64,000 nucleotides of DNA from Stieleria magnilauensis (GCA_007753675.1 CP036432.1:6646875-6710874); one strand, 5' to 3'; positions 20,655-30,750 are shown, numbered from the stretch's first letter. Numbers and translations: made by a program. Notes: generated from the letters alone by a model not told the origin.

Positions 20655-21575
20655 TCACTCTGCTTGACGAATGCCGCGAAACGGAACGCCGTTAGTCAAC
20701 TTGCCGAAGAGACGATCACCGGCCACGCCGATCACCGCCGTTTGTCCACGTTGGCCGGTGAAGCGAAACACACCAGTGGATTCCTGCTCCCACGTCGCTC
20801 GCTGACGACGCCCCTTATGATAAACCGTCCCTGAGCCGCCACGACGAAACTCCCAAACCAGACGTGGTCCGCCCTTGACGGCGACCGACCACTTGCCGAG
20901 CAACAGGTCGTTTGCCGACGGTTCGACTCCGCCGGGACGGCTTTTCTGTTTTCGCACCTGTTCGGCATCCTCAAGCCGTTTGATCCAAACCGTCACATTC
21001 TGACCCGTGTCCGCCGCAGCTGCATTCAACTCGGCACGGGCGAGACGGGTGTCGGGATATCGGTCGAATGCCAAAAAAAGGCCTGTCACAAACTGCTTGT
21101 CGGGCCAACGCTCAAGCTCCGGTTTGACGATCTGAAGCCAAGTCGCTGAATCGAGTCGACTGAGCGGATAGGTCACTTCGGCTCCCCGTGAATTGGTCAA
21201 TACAAGCGCTGTGCCTGATGTCTCTGTCACCGGTCGCTCAAAGCGGTAATCGCTCGACAGGACCGTCAACGGCGTGGATTTCGGCAATCGCTGGACAGCA
21301 TAGTCAACCGATTCGGAGAGCTTTTGGAGTCGTTTGACGGCATCCAGATCCTGCTGAAGCCGACTCGTGTAGCGAAACAGTTCGGAGTCGTCCAACCCGT
21401 CTTCGAGCAGGTCGATTGCCAAGGAATACTCTCGTCGCTGCAGCAGCGATTGTGTCTGGTCCCAAATCGCCTGTTGAGGGTCCACCTCGTCGGCGAATCC
21501 ACGGATCAGAGGCGATGGAGCGAGCACCAGGACGAGTAAAAAGAGCTGAATTGTAGTGCAGAACGGCTTGACCAT
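20655..21575 (-). CDS. Secreted protein of unknown function, first gene of the kinase-sigma operon
   Basis: Not recognised as a named family. From ATG 21575 the product starts MVKPFCTTIQLFLLVLVLAP, a good signal peptide; ATG 21602 and an earlier start are possible and no start has a strong ribosome binding site. About 306 residues. The middle part is helical and TPR-like (AIDLLEDGLDDSELFRYTSRL). The last 90 residues look like a small beta barrel: LLGKWSVAVKGGPRLVWEFR, GTVYHKGRRQRATWE and VFRFTGQRGQTAVIGV, a pattern common in planctomycete secreted proteins. It is 6 bp upstream of the kinase on the same strand and so is probably its extracytoplasmic partner or output, which is inference. Confidence 0.78.
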   Translation of the reverse strand: MVKPFCTTIQLFLLVLVLAPSPLIRGFADEVDPQQAIWDQTQSLLQRREYSLAIDLLEDGLDDSELFRYTSRLQQDLDAVKRLQKLSESVDYAVQRLPKSTPLTVLSSDYRFERPVTETSGTALVLTNSRGAEVTYPLSRLDSATWLQIVKPELERWPDKQFVTGLFLAFDRYPDTRLARAELNAAAADTGQNVTVWIKRLEDAEQVRKQKSRPGGVEPSANDLLLGKWSVAVKGGPRLVWEFRRGGSGTVYHKGRRQRATWEQESTGVFRFTGQRGQTAVIGVAGDRLFGKLTNGVPFRGIRQAE

Positions 21576-21758
21576 GGGATCTATCGGCAGGCGGAGTGTC
21601 ATCGGAATGGTTGGCTGGGCGTCACTAAAGGCGCTGGAGCCCTCGCACCTGTCGCGAGAAATCAAAAAATCTCTTTCAGCACCGTCACGCGATCGATTTC
21701 CTGTCGCCGGAACCGCCGTGAATGCCGTCAGGAAACGCTAAATGGAAGCGGCACTCGC

Positions 21759-23252
21759 CTACTTGTCTTGCTCCTGTCCTTTTTCCTCGTCGTCACCCAA
21801 CAACTCGCTGATCTTGGCGTGGATGGCGTCGGCGGTTGCTTGTCCGGCACCGGTCTTGACCAGCTGCACGACTCCTTGGCGGTCGATCAACACGACGTGC
21901 GGAATGCCGCGGACGCCAAAATCGCCGGGCATCTCGCTGCCTTCGGGCGTCACCAGAACGGGATGCTCGAGATCGTGATGTTCTAAGAAACGGGTGAGCG
22001 TTTGACGTTCTTCTTCGGGCGTGACGTCTTCGGTGGCGCGAGAGGCACGCTTCGCTTCTTCATCCCATCGAAAATTATAGTACTGTGTGACACCGACGAT
22101 TTCGAAACCGCGATCGGCGAATTCCTCGCGCCACTCGCGCAGATGCGGAAACGTCGCGATGCACGGTCCACACCACATGGCCCAGAAGTCGAGCAACACG
22201 ACCTTGCCCTTGAGTGCTTCCTGATCCAACTCGATGACGTTGACCCAGGCGTCAACCTCCCAATCGGGCGAGGGTTTTCCGACCAGTGATGCCACCGGCT
22301 TGGCAGCCGCCATTCGTTCGCGGTGAAGCTCGATCCGCCGAAGAGCCGCCTGCACCGATCGATTCTTGATCGCGAAACGGGCCAACCTCTTTGACACTTT
22401 CTCAATTCGATCTTGGGTCGCGGCCGGATCCTCTTGTTTCCAGGTGCTGATCATCATCAGCTGCACATCGGCGAAGTCGTTTTGCAGAGCGATCGACTCG
22501 GGATAGTTTTCAAGGGCCATGCCGACCGCCTCGTCCAGTTGCTCGATGTATCCGTCACGCCACGGATCATTGCCCCGTTCGTCGCCGGTTAGCTCGCGAA
22601 GGATGCCGACGTACGTGGTCATCGACACTTCGTTCGCGTGATCGGACTCAGTGATGTCGCGCAAACGCTTGACTTGCATCTCGACCAACTCTTTCGCGGC
22701 GGTCGCCTCACCCGCCTCCACCATCATCTGGGCTTTGAGGACCATCAACTGCGACAGCGGCAACAGTAAATCGAAATTTGATTCCGCCGGTGCATCGCTG
22801 AAAGCCTTCAACGAGTCTTCGACGGCCAACCGCAATGCTTCATCGTCGCCGGATTGGTCGGCGACGTCCTTGAGACTTTGGATCGTCATCCAGGCACCGA
22901 ACAGGTTCTTGCTCTGATCGGCGTGTTCCAGGTAATAGTCGAGCAGCTTGCGAAATTGCTCGGTCGCTTCCTGATAATCTTGCTGGTCGGAAAACCGTGA
23001 TGCCAGACTGTGGCGCAGGACATGATGGTCCTCGGAATCGGGATTCTCCGCGATCTTGGCATCCAGAAACTTTACGGCGTCCTGCAAGTCCGCCTCCATC
23101 CGCTCCCGCAATTCGGCATGCAGCTTTCGAAAGGCTTCGAGCCCCGAATCCTGAGCTCGGAGCAGCGCAATGCCCGGAAGTGTGACGCACAGACAAATCG
23201 CAAAGCCGACAAAGGCCGCTGGCAGCATCAAACGTGTGCGGAAGCGAAGCAT
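21759..23252 (-). CDS. Secreted TlpA/ResA-like thiol-disulfide oxidoreductase
   Basis: The ATG at 23252 is preferred over 23258 because AGGAG lies 9 bases before it. The 497-residue product has a signal peptide (MLPAAFVGFAICLCVTLPG), about 270 residues of alpha-helical, TPR-like sequence, and a C-terminal thioredoxin domain. The domain begins near GKPSPDWEV, has the redox motif WCGPC (Cys361 and Cys364), VVLLDFWAMWCG before it, and the cis-Pro loop GIPHVVLIDRQG. This is the TlpA-type peroxiredoxin-like arrangement usual in planctomycetes. Periplasmic disulfide reduction is the family role. It is upstream of the kinase operon on the same strand but separated by about 180 bp, so probably its own unit. 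Confidence 0.86.
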   Translation of the reverse strand: MLRFRTRLMLPAAFVGFAICLCVTLPGIALLRAQDSGLEAFRKLHAELRERMEADLQDAVKFLDAKIAENPDSEDHHVLRHSLASRFSDQQDYQEATEQFRKLLDYYLEHADQSKNLFGAWMTIQSLKDVADQSGDDEALRLAVEDSLKAFSDAPAESNFDLLLPLSQLMVLKAQMMVEAGEATAAKELVEMQVKRLRDITESDHANEVSMTTYVGILRELTGDERGNDPWRDGYIEQLDEAVGMALENYPESIALQNDFADVQLMMISTWKQEDPAATQDRIEKVSKRLARFAIKNRSVQAALRRIELHRERMAAAKPVASLVGKPSPDWEVDAWVNVIELDQEALKGKVVLLDFWAMWCGPCIATFPHLREWREEFADRGFEIVGVTQYYNFRWDEEAKRASRATEDVTPEEERQTLTRFLEHHDLEHPVLVTPEGSEMPGDFGVRGIPHVVLIDRQGVVQLVKTGAGQATADAIHAKISELLGDDEEKGQEQDK

Positions 23253-23406
23253 AACCATCCTCTCCTACCAGGGCATCATTGATCGAAGGAGTCATCTTAG
23301 GCCTGCGGAGCTGTCCAGAGCAAGCAGATTCCGTGCACGCCAACTATGCTAAACTGCCAAGCTTTATCTCACCGAGCTACCGTATTCCGTGTTCGATTCT
23401 TATCGC

Positions 23407-26400
23407 ATGAACAACAAACAGCGTTTTCGCCGCGCCAACCCAAATGCTCCATCCACGGACCTTCGGTTTCAGCATCCACTGTCGCTTGAATCGCTAGAAC
23501 CGCGACGTTTGCTTGCTCAATTGTTGCTGTCCACGCCGGATGCGATGGAAAACGACGACCGTGTGACCGTCAATGTCTCGTTGGCGGAAGCTCAGATTCA
23601 ACCCGTGGAGGTTCTCTTTGATACGATCGACTCCGGCGCGATCGGAGGGCGGGACTTTGTTCCGGTGACGGGTCAGCGACTGACGTTTTCTCCGGGCCAA
23701 ACGGTCAAATCGGTCGACGTCGATTTACTGGACAATGCACTGCGTGACGGAGATCGCAGCTTCGGTGTGCGAGTCTCAATCGTCGATGACGAGGTTGGCC
23801 GCGTGGTCGCCGACCAGCAAACGTTTGCGCCACCCGGGGATCTGTTTGTCAGTTGGTTGGAAACGAGCCCGGACGGATCCATGATCGCTTATGGTGCCCG
23901 ACGTTCGACATCCAACGTGATCCTCTCGGTACCGACCGACGCTTCGAGGGCTCCCATCGAGCTGGCACGCTACGATGACGATTTCTTCAAAACCGTCCAG
24001 ACACACCGATTTTCCGCCGACGGCCAGTGGCTGATCTATTCGGGTGACCTGGAGACCGATGGAAAAACGGACGTCTTCATTGTCCCCGCCGACGGATCGA
24101 TGAATCCGATGCGAGTGCCAAGCGATCTCAGCACGGGGGTTCTAGGGAGCTTCACCTTGGCTCCCGATGGCGAACGCTTCGTGTACACCTGGACGCCCGA
24201 CGGTGAAGATGCATCGATGATGTACTCCGCCCGGCTGGACGATTCCTCACCGGCAATCCCGATCAGCAACTTGCCTCCTTTTAGTGGCGCCGTCGATTTC
24301 ACCCCCGATGGCAACTCGATCGTGTTCCAGTACCGCAACGGGGACGACGTGCAACATTATCTCGCTGCGATGGATGGATCGTTCGAGCCGATGCAGGTTG
24401 CCACCGATGTACCAGGAAGCACCTGGGGACTCGCGGGGACCATCAGCCCCGATGGCCAGACGTTAGCATTCGCAAAACGAGATCCGAATGCCTCAAGGAT
24501 CACCAATCTCTGGACATCGCGACTGGACGGTCAAGGGGAATCGAAACGAGTTGCGTTTGACATCGGAAGCTCGTCTTATCAGTTTTCCTCAGACGGAAAA
24601 CACCTCGTCTACCGAATGGACAAGGGAATTGTGGCCCCGCACGAGATGTTCACCGTTCCCGTCGACGGTTCCGCCGAGCCAAAGATCTTGCATCCGGAAT
24701 TGACCGGTTCGCAATGGGTGGAACACGGTTTTCGGGTGATCGGCGAGAACGTGCTGTTTCGTTCCGATTTTGAAAACGAGTCGGGCGGGTATTCGACGTA
24801 CCTGGTGCCAAGCGACGGCTCCTTGCCTCCACGCAAATTGCTCGACCCCATCGAAGGCAGAACCATCGACAAGATCACTCCGTCACCGGACGGAAAACAC
24901 ATTGTGTTCCAGGCCATCGACTTTCGTGATCCGGAAGACGACCTCGTGGATCTCTTCAGCATCCCACTGGATGGTTCCCAGCCGCCGAAGAAGCTTAACG
25001 GCGACTTCGTTGACGGAGGAACGATCCCTCGCTTTGCACCGTTCCTATTCAGTACCGACGGACAAGATCTGTACTATTTTGCGGATCAACTGGTCGATGA
25101 CAAGCTGGAGTTGTTTGTCGTCCCGGTCGACGGTCGTTCGAAAGCTTCGCGGATCAACCCATCGCTACCGAGTGACTTTGATGTCAGCTGGACAGCCGTC
25201 GGCGCCACCGAGACTGGCATCGCCTACGGCGTCCGGCAAGGCTCGTTTGCTCCTTATGGCATCTACAGCAGTCAGCTCCATCAATTCGGCGAAGTTCAGA
25301 TTCTCGACGACGAAGGCGACATCGCTGATTTCGGCGATGCCCCAGCACGATTGCCCGACGGGCTCGGTCAATCTTATCCGGTGACATTGTCGCAAAATGG
25401 CGCTCGGCACAACGTCACCGAACTCTTCCTGGGCGCAGGTGTTGACGTCGATTCCGATGGGCTCCCCTCCGCAGCCGCCGACCATGATGACCAGGACGAG
25501 CCGGACGACAACCAGGGCGTGCGGTGGTTGAGCAATCTGCTCGTCACGCAGACAGACACTCTGACGACCATGCAAGTGACGGCATCACAAGCAGGAAAAA
25601 TCAGCATCTGGATCGACTTCGATCGCGACGGCGACTGGGGCGATCGGATCGATGAAGTCGTGGTCGCACACGATGTCCACGCCGGCGACAACTTCATTCC
25701 TCTGACGATTCCAGCCGGAGCGATCGCGGGTCCGACCGCGGCCCGAGTTCGGCTCAGCACCGCCGGGGAGACTTCGCCAACGGGAGCAGCAGCGGATGGA
25801 GAAGTCGAAGATTTTTGGCTGGATTTGGTCGATGCCAAATCCGATCCGGCCCCACTGGTCGTCAACTTGTTTCATCCTGACAGCTACCTGAGACTGATCG
25901 CCGACTACGTCCTGGTCGGAAACAATCAGGAACCGCCGATGTTTCAGACCGAAGGCATCTTCTCGCAAGTCGACGTCTCGCTGTCCCCAGCTGGCCACTC
26001 CTTGGCGATTGAACTGGGACAGCCACCCAACGACAGGATTTCCGTTCAGGGTAATCACGAAATCAATCGACTCGCGTTTCATGATCTTGACCGAGCCAAT
26101 CTTCAACCATTGGTCTTGGACTTTGGCGCGTCGGGTGATTTCCAAACCAACAACATTGAAGTGCTGGACATTACCGACTCCGAGAGATTCCGTCTGCCCG
26201 TCGATGACTTGACGTCCATCTCGGCGGCACAGCCCCTTACCATTGTCGCTGCCTCACGAGAGCAACTGCAGTTCAACGATCGGTCGGCTTGGCGAATGGG
26301 AGACACCTTCGAGCAGGACGGCAAGTTCTATCGTCAACTCGTGTCTCCCGGGACGTCGTCGCCACCCATCGTAATCGATGTCCCCAACCCATGGCAGAAT

Positions 26401-26967
26401 GTGGTGACGACGACCGATGTGGACAACGATGGCTCCACCTCGCCGATTGACGCACTGATCGTGATCAACCGGATCGCCACGCAAGTTGACCCTTCCGGAA
26501 CCACATTGCCCGATCCGCTGAGTCTGCCTCAATGGCCCGGCAACTACTATGATGCCAACGGAGACTTGGGGATCTCTCCACTCGACGCGTTGGTCGTGAT
26601 CAACGCCGTGGCAAGACAAGCCGAGGGGGAGCGTGCTGCAGAATCAGAGCACGTGACACCGGCCCCCAGCCTGATCTCCAACCTGATCACTGATCACAGT
26701 TTCCTCCCCGCGGTTCCATCGGCAAAGGAGCGGGACGCAAGCCCGGAGACGACTGGGTGGCAAGACCTTCAAACGAACAACCGAACGGGATCGGCACTGC
26801 CAACGCTCGATGCAGGTCGAGATCACCAGGCTCAGCCGCTTGATAACCAACCAACCTCCGATGGGACCCGCACCGCATCCGCGACGGAGCATCTGGGCCA
26901 AGAACGTTTGACCGCTACCTGGGCACAGTCCGTGGATCGTGCGCTCGCCACGGGCCTGCTGCATTAG
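23407..26967 (+). CDS. Giant LEPR-XLL surface protein: Calx-beta-like, TolB-type propeller, GEVED, dockerin
   Basis: From ATG 23407 (a GTG at 23389 is possible) the protein has 1186 residues. The motif LEPRRLLA (30-37) marks the planctomycete LEPR-XLL export/sorting region. Then come a Calx-beta-like domain (to about 150), a long series of TolB/WD40-like blades with repeated SPDG/TPDG and VPVDGS words (about 150-620), a GEVED domain beginning DFGDAPARLPDG, and two dockerin-like loops near 1010-1070 (DVDNDGSTSPIDALIVINRI and DANGDLGISPLDALVVINAV). The Ser/Thr/Gln-rich tail shows no anchor. A surface-attached or assembled adhesion or scaffold protein is inferred. It is divergent from the TlpA-like gene; no operon partner. 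Confidence 0.88.
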   Translation: MNNKQRFRRANPNAPSTDLRFQHPLSLESLEPRRLLAQLLLSTPDAMENDDRVTVNVSLAEAQIQPVEVLFDTIDSGAIGGRDFVPVTGQRLTFSPGQTVKSVDVDLLDNALRDGDRSFGVRVSIVDDEVGRVVADQQTFAPPGDLFVSWLETSPDGSMIAYGARRSTSNVILSVPTDASRAPIELARYDDDFFKTVQTHRFSADGQWLIYSGDLETDGKTDVFIVPADGSMNPMRVPSDLSTGVLGSFTLAPDGERFVYTWTPDGEDASMMYSARLDDSSPAIPISNLPPFSGAVDFTPDGNSIVFQYRNGDDVQHYLAAMDGSFEPMQVATDVPGSTWGLAGTISPDGQTLAFAKRDPNASRITNLWTSRLDGQGESKRVAFDIGSSSYQFSSDGKHLVYRMDKGIVAPHEMFTVPVDGSAEPKILHPELTGSQWVEHGFRVIGENVLFRSDFENESGGYSTYLVPSDGSLPPRKLLDPIEGRTIDKITPSPDGKHIVFQAIDFRDPEDDLVDLFSIPLDGSQPPKKLNGDFVDGGTIPRFAPFLFSTDGQDLYYFADQLVDDKLELFVVPVDGRSKASRINPSLPSDFDVSWTAVGATETGIAYGVRQGSFAPYGIYSSQLHQFGEVQILDDEGDIADFGDAPARLPDGLGQSYPVTLSQNGARHNVTELFLGAGVDVDSDGLPSAAADHDDQDEPDDNQGVRWLSNLLVTQTDTLTTMQVTASQAGKISIWIDFDRDGDWGDRIDEVVVAHDVHAGDNFIPLTIPAGAIAGPTAARVRLSTAGETSPTGAAADGEVEDFWLDLVDAKSDPAPLVVNLFHPDSYLRLIADYVLVGNNQEPPMFQTEGIFSQVDVSLSPAGHSLAIELGQPPNDRISVQGNHEINRLAFHDLDRANLQPLVLDFGASGDFQTNNIEVLDITDSERFRLPVDDLTSISAAQPLTIVAASREQLQFNDRSAWRMGDTFEQDGKFYRQLVSPGTSSPPIVIDVPNPWQNVVTTTDVDNDGSTSPIDALIVINRIATQVDPSGTTLPDPLSLPQWPGNYYDANGDLGISPLDALVVINAVARQAEGERAAESEHVTPAPSLISNLITDHSFLPAVPSAKERDASPETTGWQDLQTNNRTGSALPTLDAGRDHQAQPLDNQPTSDGTRTASATEHLGQERLTATWAQSVDRALATGLLH

Positions 26968-27078
26968 ACGTTCCGGCCACGCATGACAGATCGCAACCAC
27001 GCGAAAGTGACTCGTGAACGCAAACTGATTGGCGGCTGAACTTTGGAATTCGTTTTAGGTACGCGACGAGGATTGAAA

Positions 27079-28530
27079 ATGCATCACTTGTACTTATTCC
27101 GTCGGCTCGGCGCGGTCGCCGTCCTGTTGGCTGTCGCAGCTGGAGTCTTGGGAGCTGACCGACCGAACGTTTTGCTGATCACGGCCGACGACTTGGGGCT
27201 GCAGCTTTCGTGCTACGGCGACCCGATCGCAAACACCCCGAACATCGACCGACTGGCCGATCAGTCCGTTCGCTTCAAGACCGCTTACGTCAGCCAGGCG
27301 TCGTGCAGCCCTTCACGCTCATCGATGTTTACCGGACTCTATCCGCACGGGAACGGACAGTACGGATTGCTGAACGCCGACGTCGGCTTCCGCGTTCACG
27401 AACCACTCGTCGACTCGTTGTTGCCCAACGTCCTCAAGAGTCATGGTTATCGAACCGGCATCATCGGCAAACTGCACGTCGGTCCCGAAAAAGCGTTCGC
27501 GTTTGACATGCGGCACGGCGAAGGTTTCGGCAGCCGAGACGTTCGACTGCAAATCGATTTCGCTCGCGAGTTCCTGACACAGTCCGGTGACGAACCGTGG
27601 TTCTTGATGTTCAACCTGTTCGATCCGCACGTGGCGAGAAAGCCCCTGCCGGGAGGTCGCCGCGGACCGCAGTTCTTCCCCGACTCGGTCAAGGGCCTGC
27701 CGAAGAACATCCTCGCACCCGAAGACATCGTTCCCTGGCCATGGCAACAGATCGACACATCGGAGCAGCGGAAAAAGATCGCCGGCTATTACAACTGCGT
27801 GCACCGCATCGATGCGGCGATCGGGATGCTGGAATCCGTACTGCAACAGACAGACAACTGGAACAACACGCTGATCGTTTTTCTCGGCGATCATGGCCCG
27901 CCGTTCACGCGTGGAAAAACCAGTTGCTATGAATCCGGACTCCGCGTCCCCTTCCTCGTCCGCTGGCCCGGCGTCTCGCAGCCCCACGCCTCCGATCGCT
28001 TGGTCAGCAGCGTGGACATCTACCCGACGATCCTGGACGCGGCCGGCATTGATTTGCCCTCGCACCGCCACGGCAACTCGCTCCGCACTGTCTTGAATCA
28101 GCAGAACGACGCGGCTGATTGGCGCCGCACCTTGGTCGGCGAGTTCCACTACCACGGCGCGACCCCGTTCTTTCCGCGACGAGCGATCACCGATGGATGG
28201 TACAAGTTGATTCACAATTTACGTGCGGGCGAGACGACCGCGTCGGATTCGGTCGACGGAGACCGCGCTTACGCCGAAGCACAAAAGCTGCCCACAGACC
28301 ACCCCGCACGTGTGGCAATGGAAAGGCTCAAGAACCCGCCCGAGTGGGAATTGTACGATCTGGAAAACGATCCGATCGAATTCCAGAACCTGGCCGGGGA
28401 CACCGACGTTGCTGACGCCCAATCGCGACTCCAACACGCTCTGCAGCAGTGGCAGGCACAAACAGAAGACCCATTCGTTGACCCCGACTTTCGCGATGCA
28501 GTCCAACAACGACACAAGCCGAAACCGTAA
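27079..28530 (+). CDS. Secreted sulfatase, heparan N-sulfatase-like
   Basis: ATG 27079 is chosen for its upstream GAGG and for the signal peptide (LGAVAVLLAVAAGVLGAD); 483 residues. It has the alkaline phosphatase-superfamily metal site RPNVLLITADDLG and the sulfatase signature CSPSRSS, where Cys76 is the residue converted to formylglycine. The sequence around LSCYGDPIANTPNIDRLAD and the later FLGDHGPPFTRGKTSCYESG resemble N-sulfoglucosamine sulfohydrolases more than arylsulfatases. Planctomycetes carry dozens of such enzymes for sulfated algal or host polysaccharides. No maturation enzyme is nearby. Substrate is uncertain. Confidence 0.9.
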   Translation: MHHLYLFRRLGAVAVLLAVAAGVLGADRPNVLLITADDLGLQLSCYGDPIANTPNIDRLADQSVRFKTAYVSQASCSPSRSSMFTGLYPHGNGQYGLLNADVGFRVHEPLVDSLLPNVLKSHGYRTGIIGKLHVGPEKAFAFDMRHGEGFGSRDVRLQIDFAREFLTQSGDEPWFLMFNLFDPHVARKPLPGGRRGPQFFPDSVKGLPKNILAPEDIVPWPWQQIDTSEQRKKIAGYYNCVHRIDAAIGMLESVLQQTDNWNNTLIVFLGDHGPPFTRGKTSCYESGLRVPFLVRWPGVSQPHASDRLVSSVDIYPTILDAAGIDLPSHRHGNSLRTVLNQQNDAADWRRTLVGEFHYHGATPFFPRRAITDGWYKLIHNLRAGETTASDSVDGDRAYAEAQKLPTDHPARVAMERLKNPPEWELYDLENDPIEFQNLAGDTDVADAQSRLQHALQQWQAQTEDPFVDPDFRDAVQQRHKPKP

Positions 28531-28707
28531 CTTGAACTTGCCCTGCCGGCGTGTCTGATGGAGCACAAACAGAAGAATGAGGAGCAGAAAACGAAGAACA
28601 ACTCGATAAAGCTCATCGGCGGGATTGACCGGGGCTGAGCGGAAGGGCAGCCGGTTACCAAATCAACCGTCGAGGCCTCCGTGTCCTGCTCATTGTTCCC
28701 CCAAACA

Positions 28708-29133
28708 TTACTTCGCCCCAAGGTCACTCGGGTCGGCACTGAGCAACTCGATTCTTGCCTCAGGGTGCTTCAGGGACTTCACTTCGCTCTCAAGCTTTGC
28801 AACTCGCTCGACCAAGACGCCAACCATGTACCGCAATTCGTCGTCATTCATGACGGAAACGTTCTTGCGTGCCCAACTCGGCAATTGCTTCAGTTTCTGT
28901 TCTTGCATGTTAGAAAGATTCGACAATTCAAATTTCAGACGAACAACGGATGGATGCTCCTCTCCATGTTTCTCCAGAAGAAGTTCATAGTCCGCAAGTT
29001 TTTCAGCATGAAGTCGGTTTAGTTCTTCAAGTATCGATAGTCCAATCTCGTCTCTCGGGATTGGATCCTGGGCAAGCAACAGTCCAACAGAAAATGCAAG
29101 TCCGGCGACAAGGACTAAAACGTTCGTGCGCAT
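28708..29133 (-). CDS. Small exported coiled-coil protein
   Basis: A 141-residue protein with signal peptide (VLVLVAGLAFSVGLLLAQ) and a mostly helical, charged body: EELNRLHAEKLADYELLLEKH, then KFELSNLSNMQEQKLKQL and MVGVLVERVAKLESEVKSL, which suggest coiled coils. No family is recognised. The base composition is lower in GC than its neighbours. Next on the same strand is a lipoprotein gene, 122 bp upstream, so they may share a transcript. Confidence 0.65.
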   Translation of the reverse strand: MRTNVLVLVAGLAFSVGLLLAQDPIPRDEIGLSILEELNRLHAEKLADYELLLEKHGEEHPSVVRLKFELSNLSNMQEQKLKQLPSWARKNVSVMNDDELRYMVGVLVERVAKLESEVKSLKHPEARIELLSADPSDLGAK

Positions 29134-29255
29134 CGGTCATCTCTGTTTTCTATGAATAATGGTTTGCGTATCATTTGAGGCGCAAGTTCGGCAAACGCAT
29201 TGCGATCCATCCGCCCATGCGGAGGAACAGTGATCGATCGGATTGTGGCCATGGT

Positions 29256-30101
29256 TCATTTTTCAGGCAACAATCCGGAAGGAATCTGATCGACCCGTTT
29301 TTTGTCACGAAGATTGATCAATCGTTCTAACTCAACAGTGACATCGTCCCCGTTTTCGAGACGTCGTTCAAGAATACGGATTTCTAGTGGCAAAATGTCC
29401 AGAAAGTAACTGTCGGCATCTGGCGCACCAATTTCCTTCTCACGGTCGAGTAGCCACTGAAGACACTTTATCTGCATTTCTACGTAGTTTAGGCCGTTGT
29501 TTTGTTCTAGCCATTCTTTGAGTCCGCCTGCATCATCAAAAGGTGTCCCTTCCCAGTAGGGTTTGGGGTGGTCCTTTCCATCGCGTCCCTTACGGCTATA
29601 GCCGTATCGAGAATAGTCGCGAGGACGGTCTTGGAGTTGGAAATAGATGTTCCAAAAGCAAGCATCGCCCACGGAGTTCCCGGTGTAATGATTTCGAAAA
29701 TTGATGGACTGCCGTTCGTCATCGAGGTGCTCGACCAAGAATGGTATGGAAGCTCCTTTCAGTTCATAAAGTTTGTTGAACGCCTCTTGGCAAGAATTGA
29801 ATTTCTCGCGTCGCCTCTCCGCGTCCTCGGATTCACCATTGATCAGTTGAGCATTCCCTTCCGAATCGACAACTTTTATGTTGGGATTGATGATCGGCTG
29901 ATTGCTCGCGTCATCGTGGCTGAAAACCAATTGTTCGATCAGTTGTCGAATTTCCGCATCGCTGATGGATTTGGCGGCTGCAGTCGCGGTTGCGTCAGCG
30001 GCTGGTGATTCGGACGAATGTATGGATGAACGATCGGAGTCCCCTCCGTTGCAACCCGAGAGCAAGATGCCAATCAGCAGAACAAATGCCAGTTTCCTCA
30101 T
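29256..30101 (-). CDS. Predicted lipoprotein of unknown function
   Basis: The 281-residue protein has a clear lipobox (LVLLIGILLSGC region; LSGC with Cys17), followed by a Ser/Ala-rich linker, so it is probably membrane-anchored outside the cytoplasm. The body is hydrophilic and rich in charged residues, with GASIPFLVEHLDDERQS resembling a HEAT-like helix pair and many aromatic residues in the middle (RDYSRYGYSRKGRDG). I recognise no family. Its AT-richer composition, like that of the small coiled-coil gene downstream, hints at transfer, but this was not computed. Confidence 0.72.
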   Translation of the reverse strand: MRKLAFVLLIGILLSGCNGGDSDRSSIHSSESPAADATATAAAKSISDAEIRQLIEQLVFSHDDASNQPIINPNIKVVDSEGNAQLINGESEDAERRREKFNSCQEAFNKLYELKGASIPFLVEHLDDERQSINFRNHYTGNSVGDACFWNIYFQLQDRPRDYSRYGYSRKGRDGKDHPKPYWEGTPFDDAGGLKEWLEQNNGLNYVEMQIKCLQWLLDREKEIGAPDADSYFLDILPLEIRILERRLENGDDVTVELERLINLRDKKRVDQIPSGLLPEK

Positions 30102-30487
30102 TTACGACCTCAAGGGTTGGCCACTCAATGAATCACGATCCATTGGCAGAGTCGGAGGAAATGGGATAGACGGGGGCGCACGAGCTTTGTCACCCACCAG
30201 ATGGGCCGGTGGTGGGACTCGATTAGAACGGATGCTGGCCGAGAGTGCCAGCGATTGAGACCATGTGAACGCCAGTTCCACGTCCCACGCTATCCCAACC
30301 GGCCGGAGCTCACCCTGACGCGTCGCAACATGAGTTAGGACACTTGTGAAAGGCCTAGCATCCCAGTTAGATCGACCTCCACCAGCAAAGGTCATTGTGC
30401 GTGTGCGAATGCCCCGCTCCTGCATACCGAGCAAGGTATCGCCACCTCCGGAACACGCCCCCACCCCCCTCCACGACCCCGGACGGG

Positions 30488-30609
30488 CAACGCTGTGAAG
30501 CATCTATTCCCTGCGTTTGACGAGGTGTTAGCGGCAGGGCGCAAGCCCTCCGGTCCCTCATCATTCCCGAAAGACCGGAGGGCTCGCGCCCTACCGCTAA
30601 AAAAATGCT
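30488..30609. repeat. MITE-like palindromic element B, right end truncated
   Basis: It matches element A (14662-14814) in reverse orientation. The left terminal sequence (CAACGCTGTGAAGCA, 30488-30502) is retained, and the inner stem 30530-30554 with 30574-30598 is nearly the same. The other end stops after AAAAAAATGCT, so the last inverted segment is missing. Confidence 0.75.
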
Positions 30610-30622
30610 GCGGGCTGACGGC

Positions 30623-30650
30623 GCCCGTAGGCTCGCGCCAAACGGCTGAT
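30623..30650 (+). repeat. Dispersed 28-bp repeat, copy 2
   Basis: Identical to 3313-3340 across 28 bases and located directly after palindromic element B. Confidence 0.85.
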
Positions 30651-30750
30651 TAAATCAACAAGCCGTCACACCGCCGGCAGACACTGTGTCTGCCCTCGGG
30701 GCATCACCCAAACACCACGCTTGCTGCGATCGTTGCCACTTCCTCCTGAC

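Noticed and set aside
30102..30503. 133-codon minus-strand frame upstream of the lipoprotein
   Set aside because: It begins inside palindromic element B and has low-complexity Arg/Gly/Pro-rich composition.
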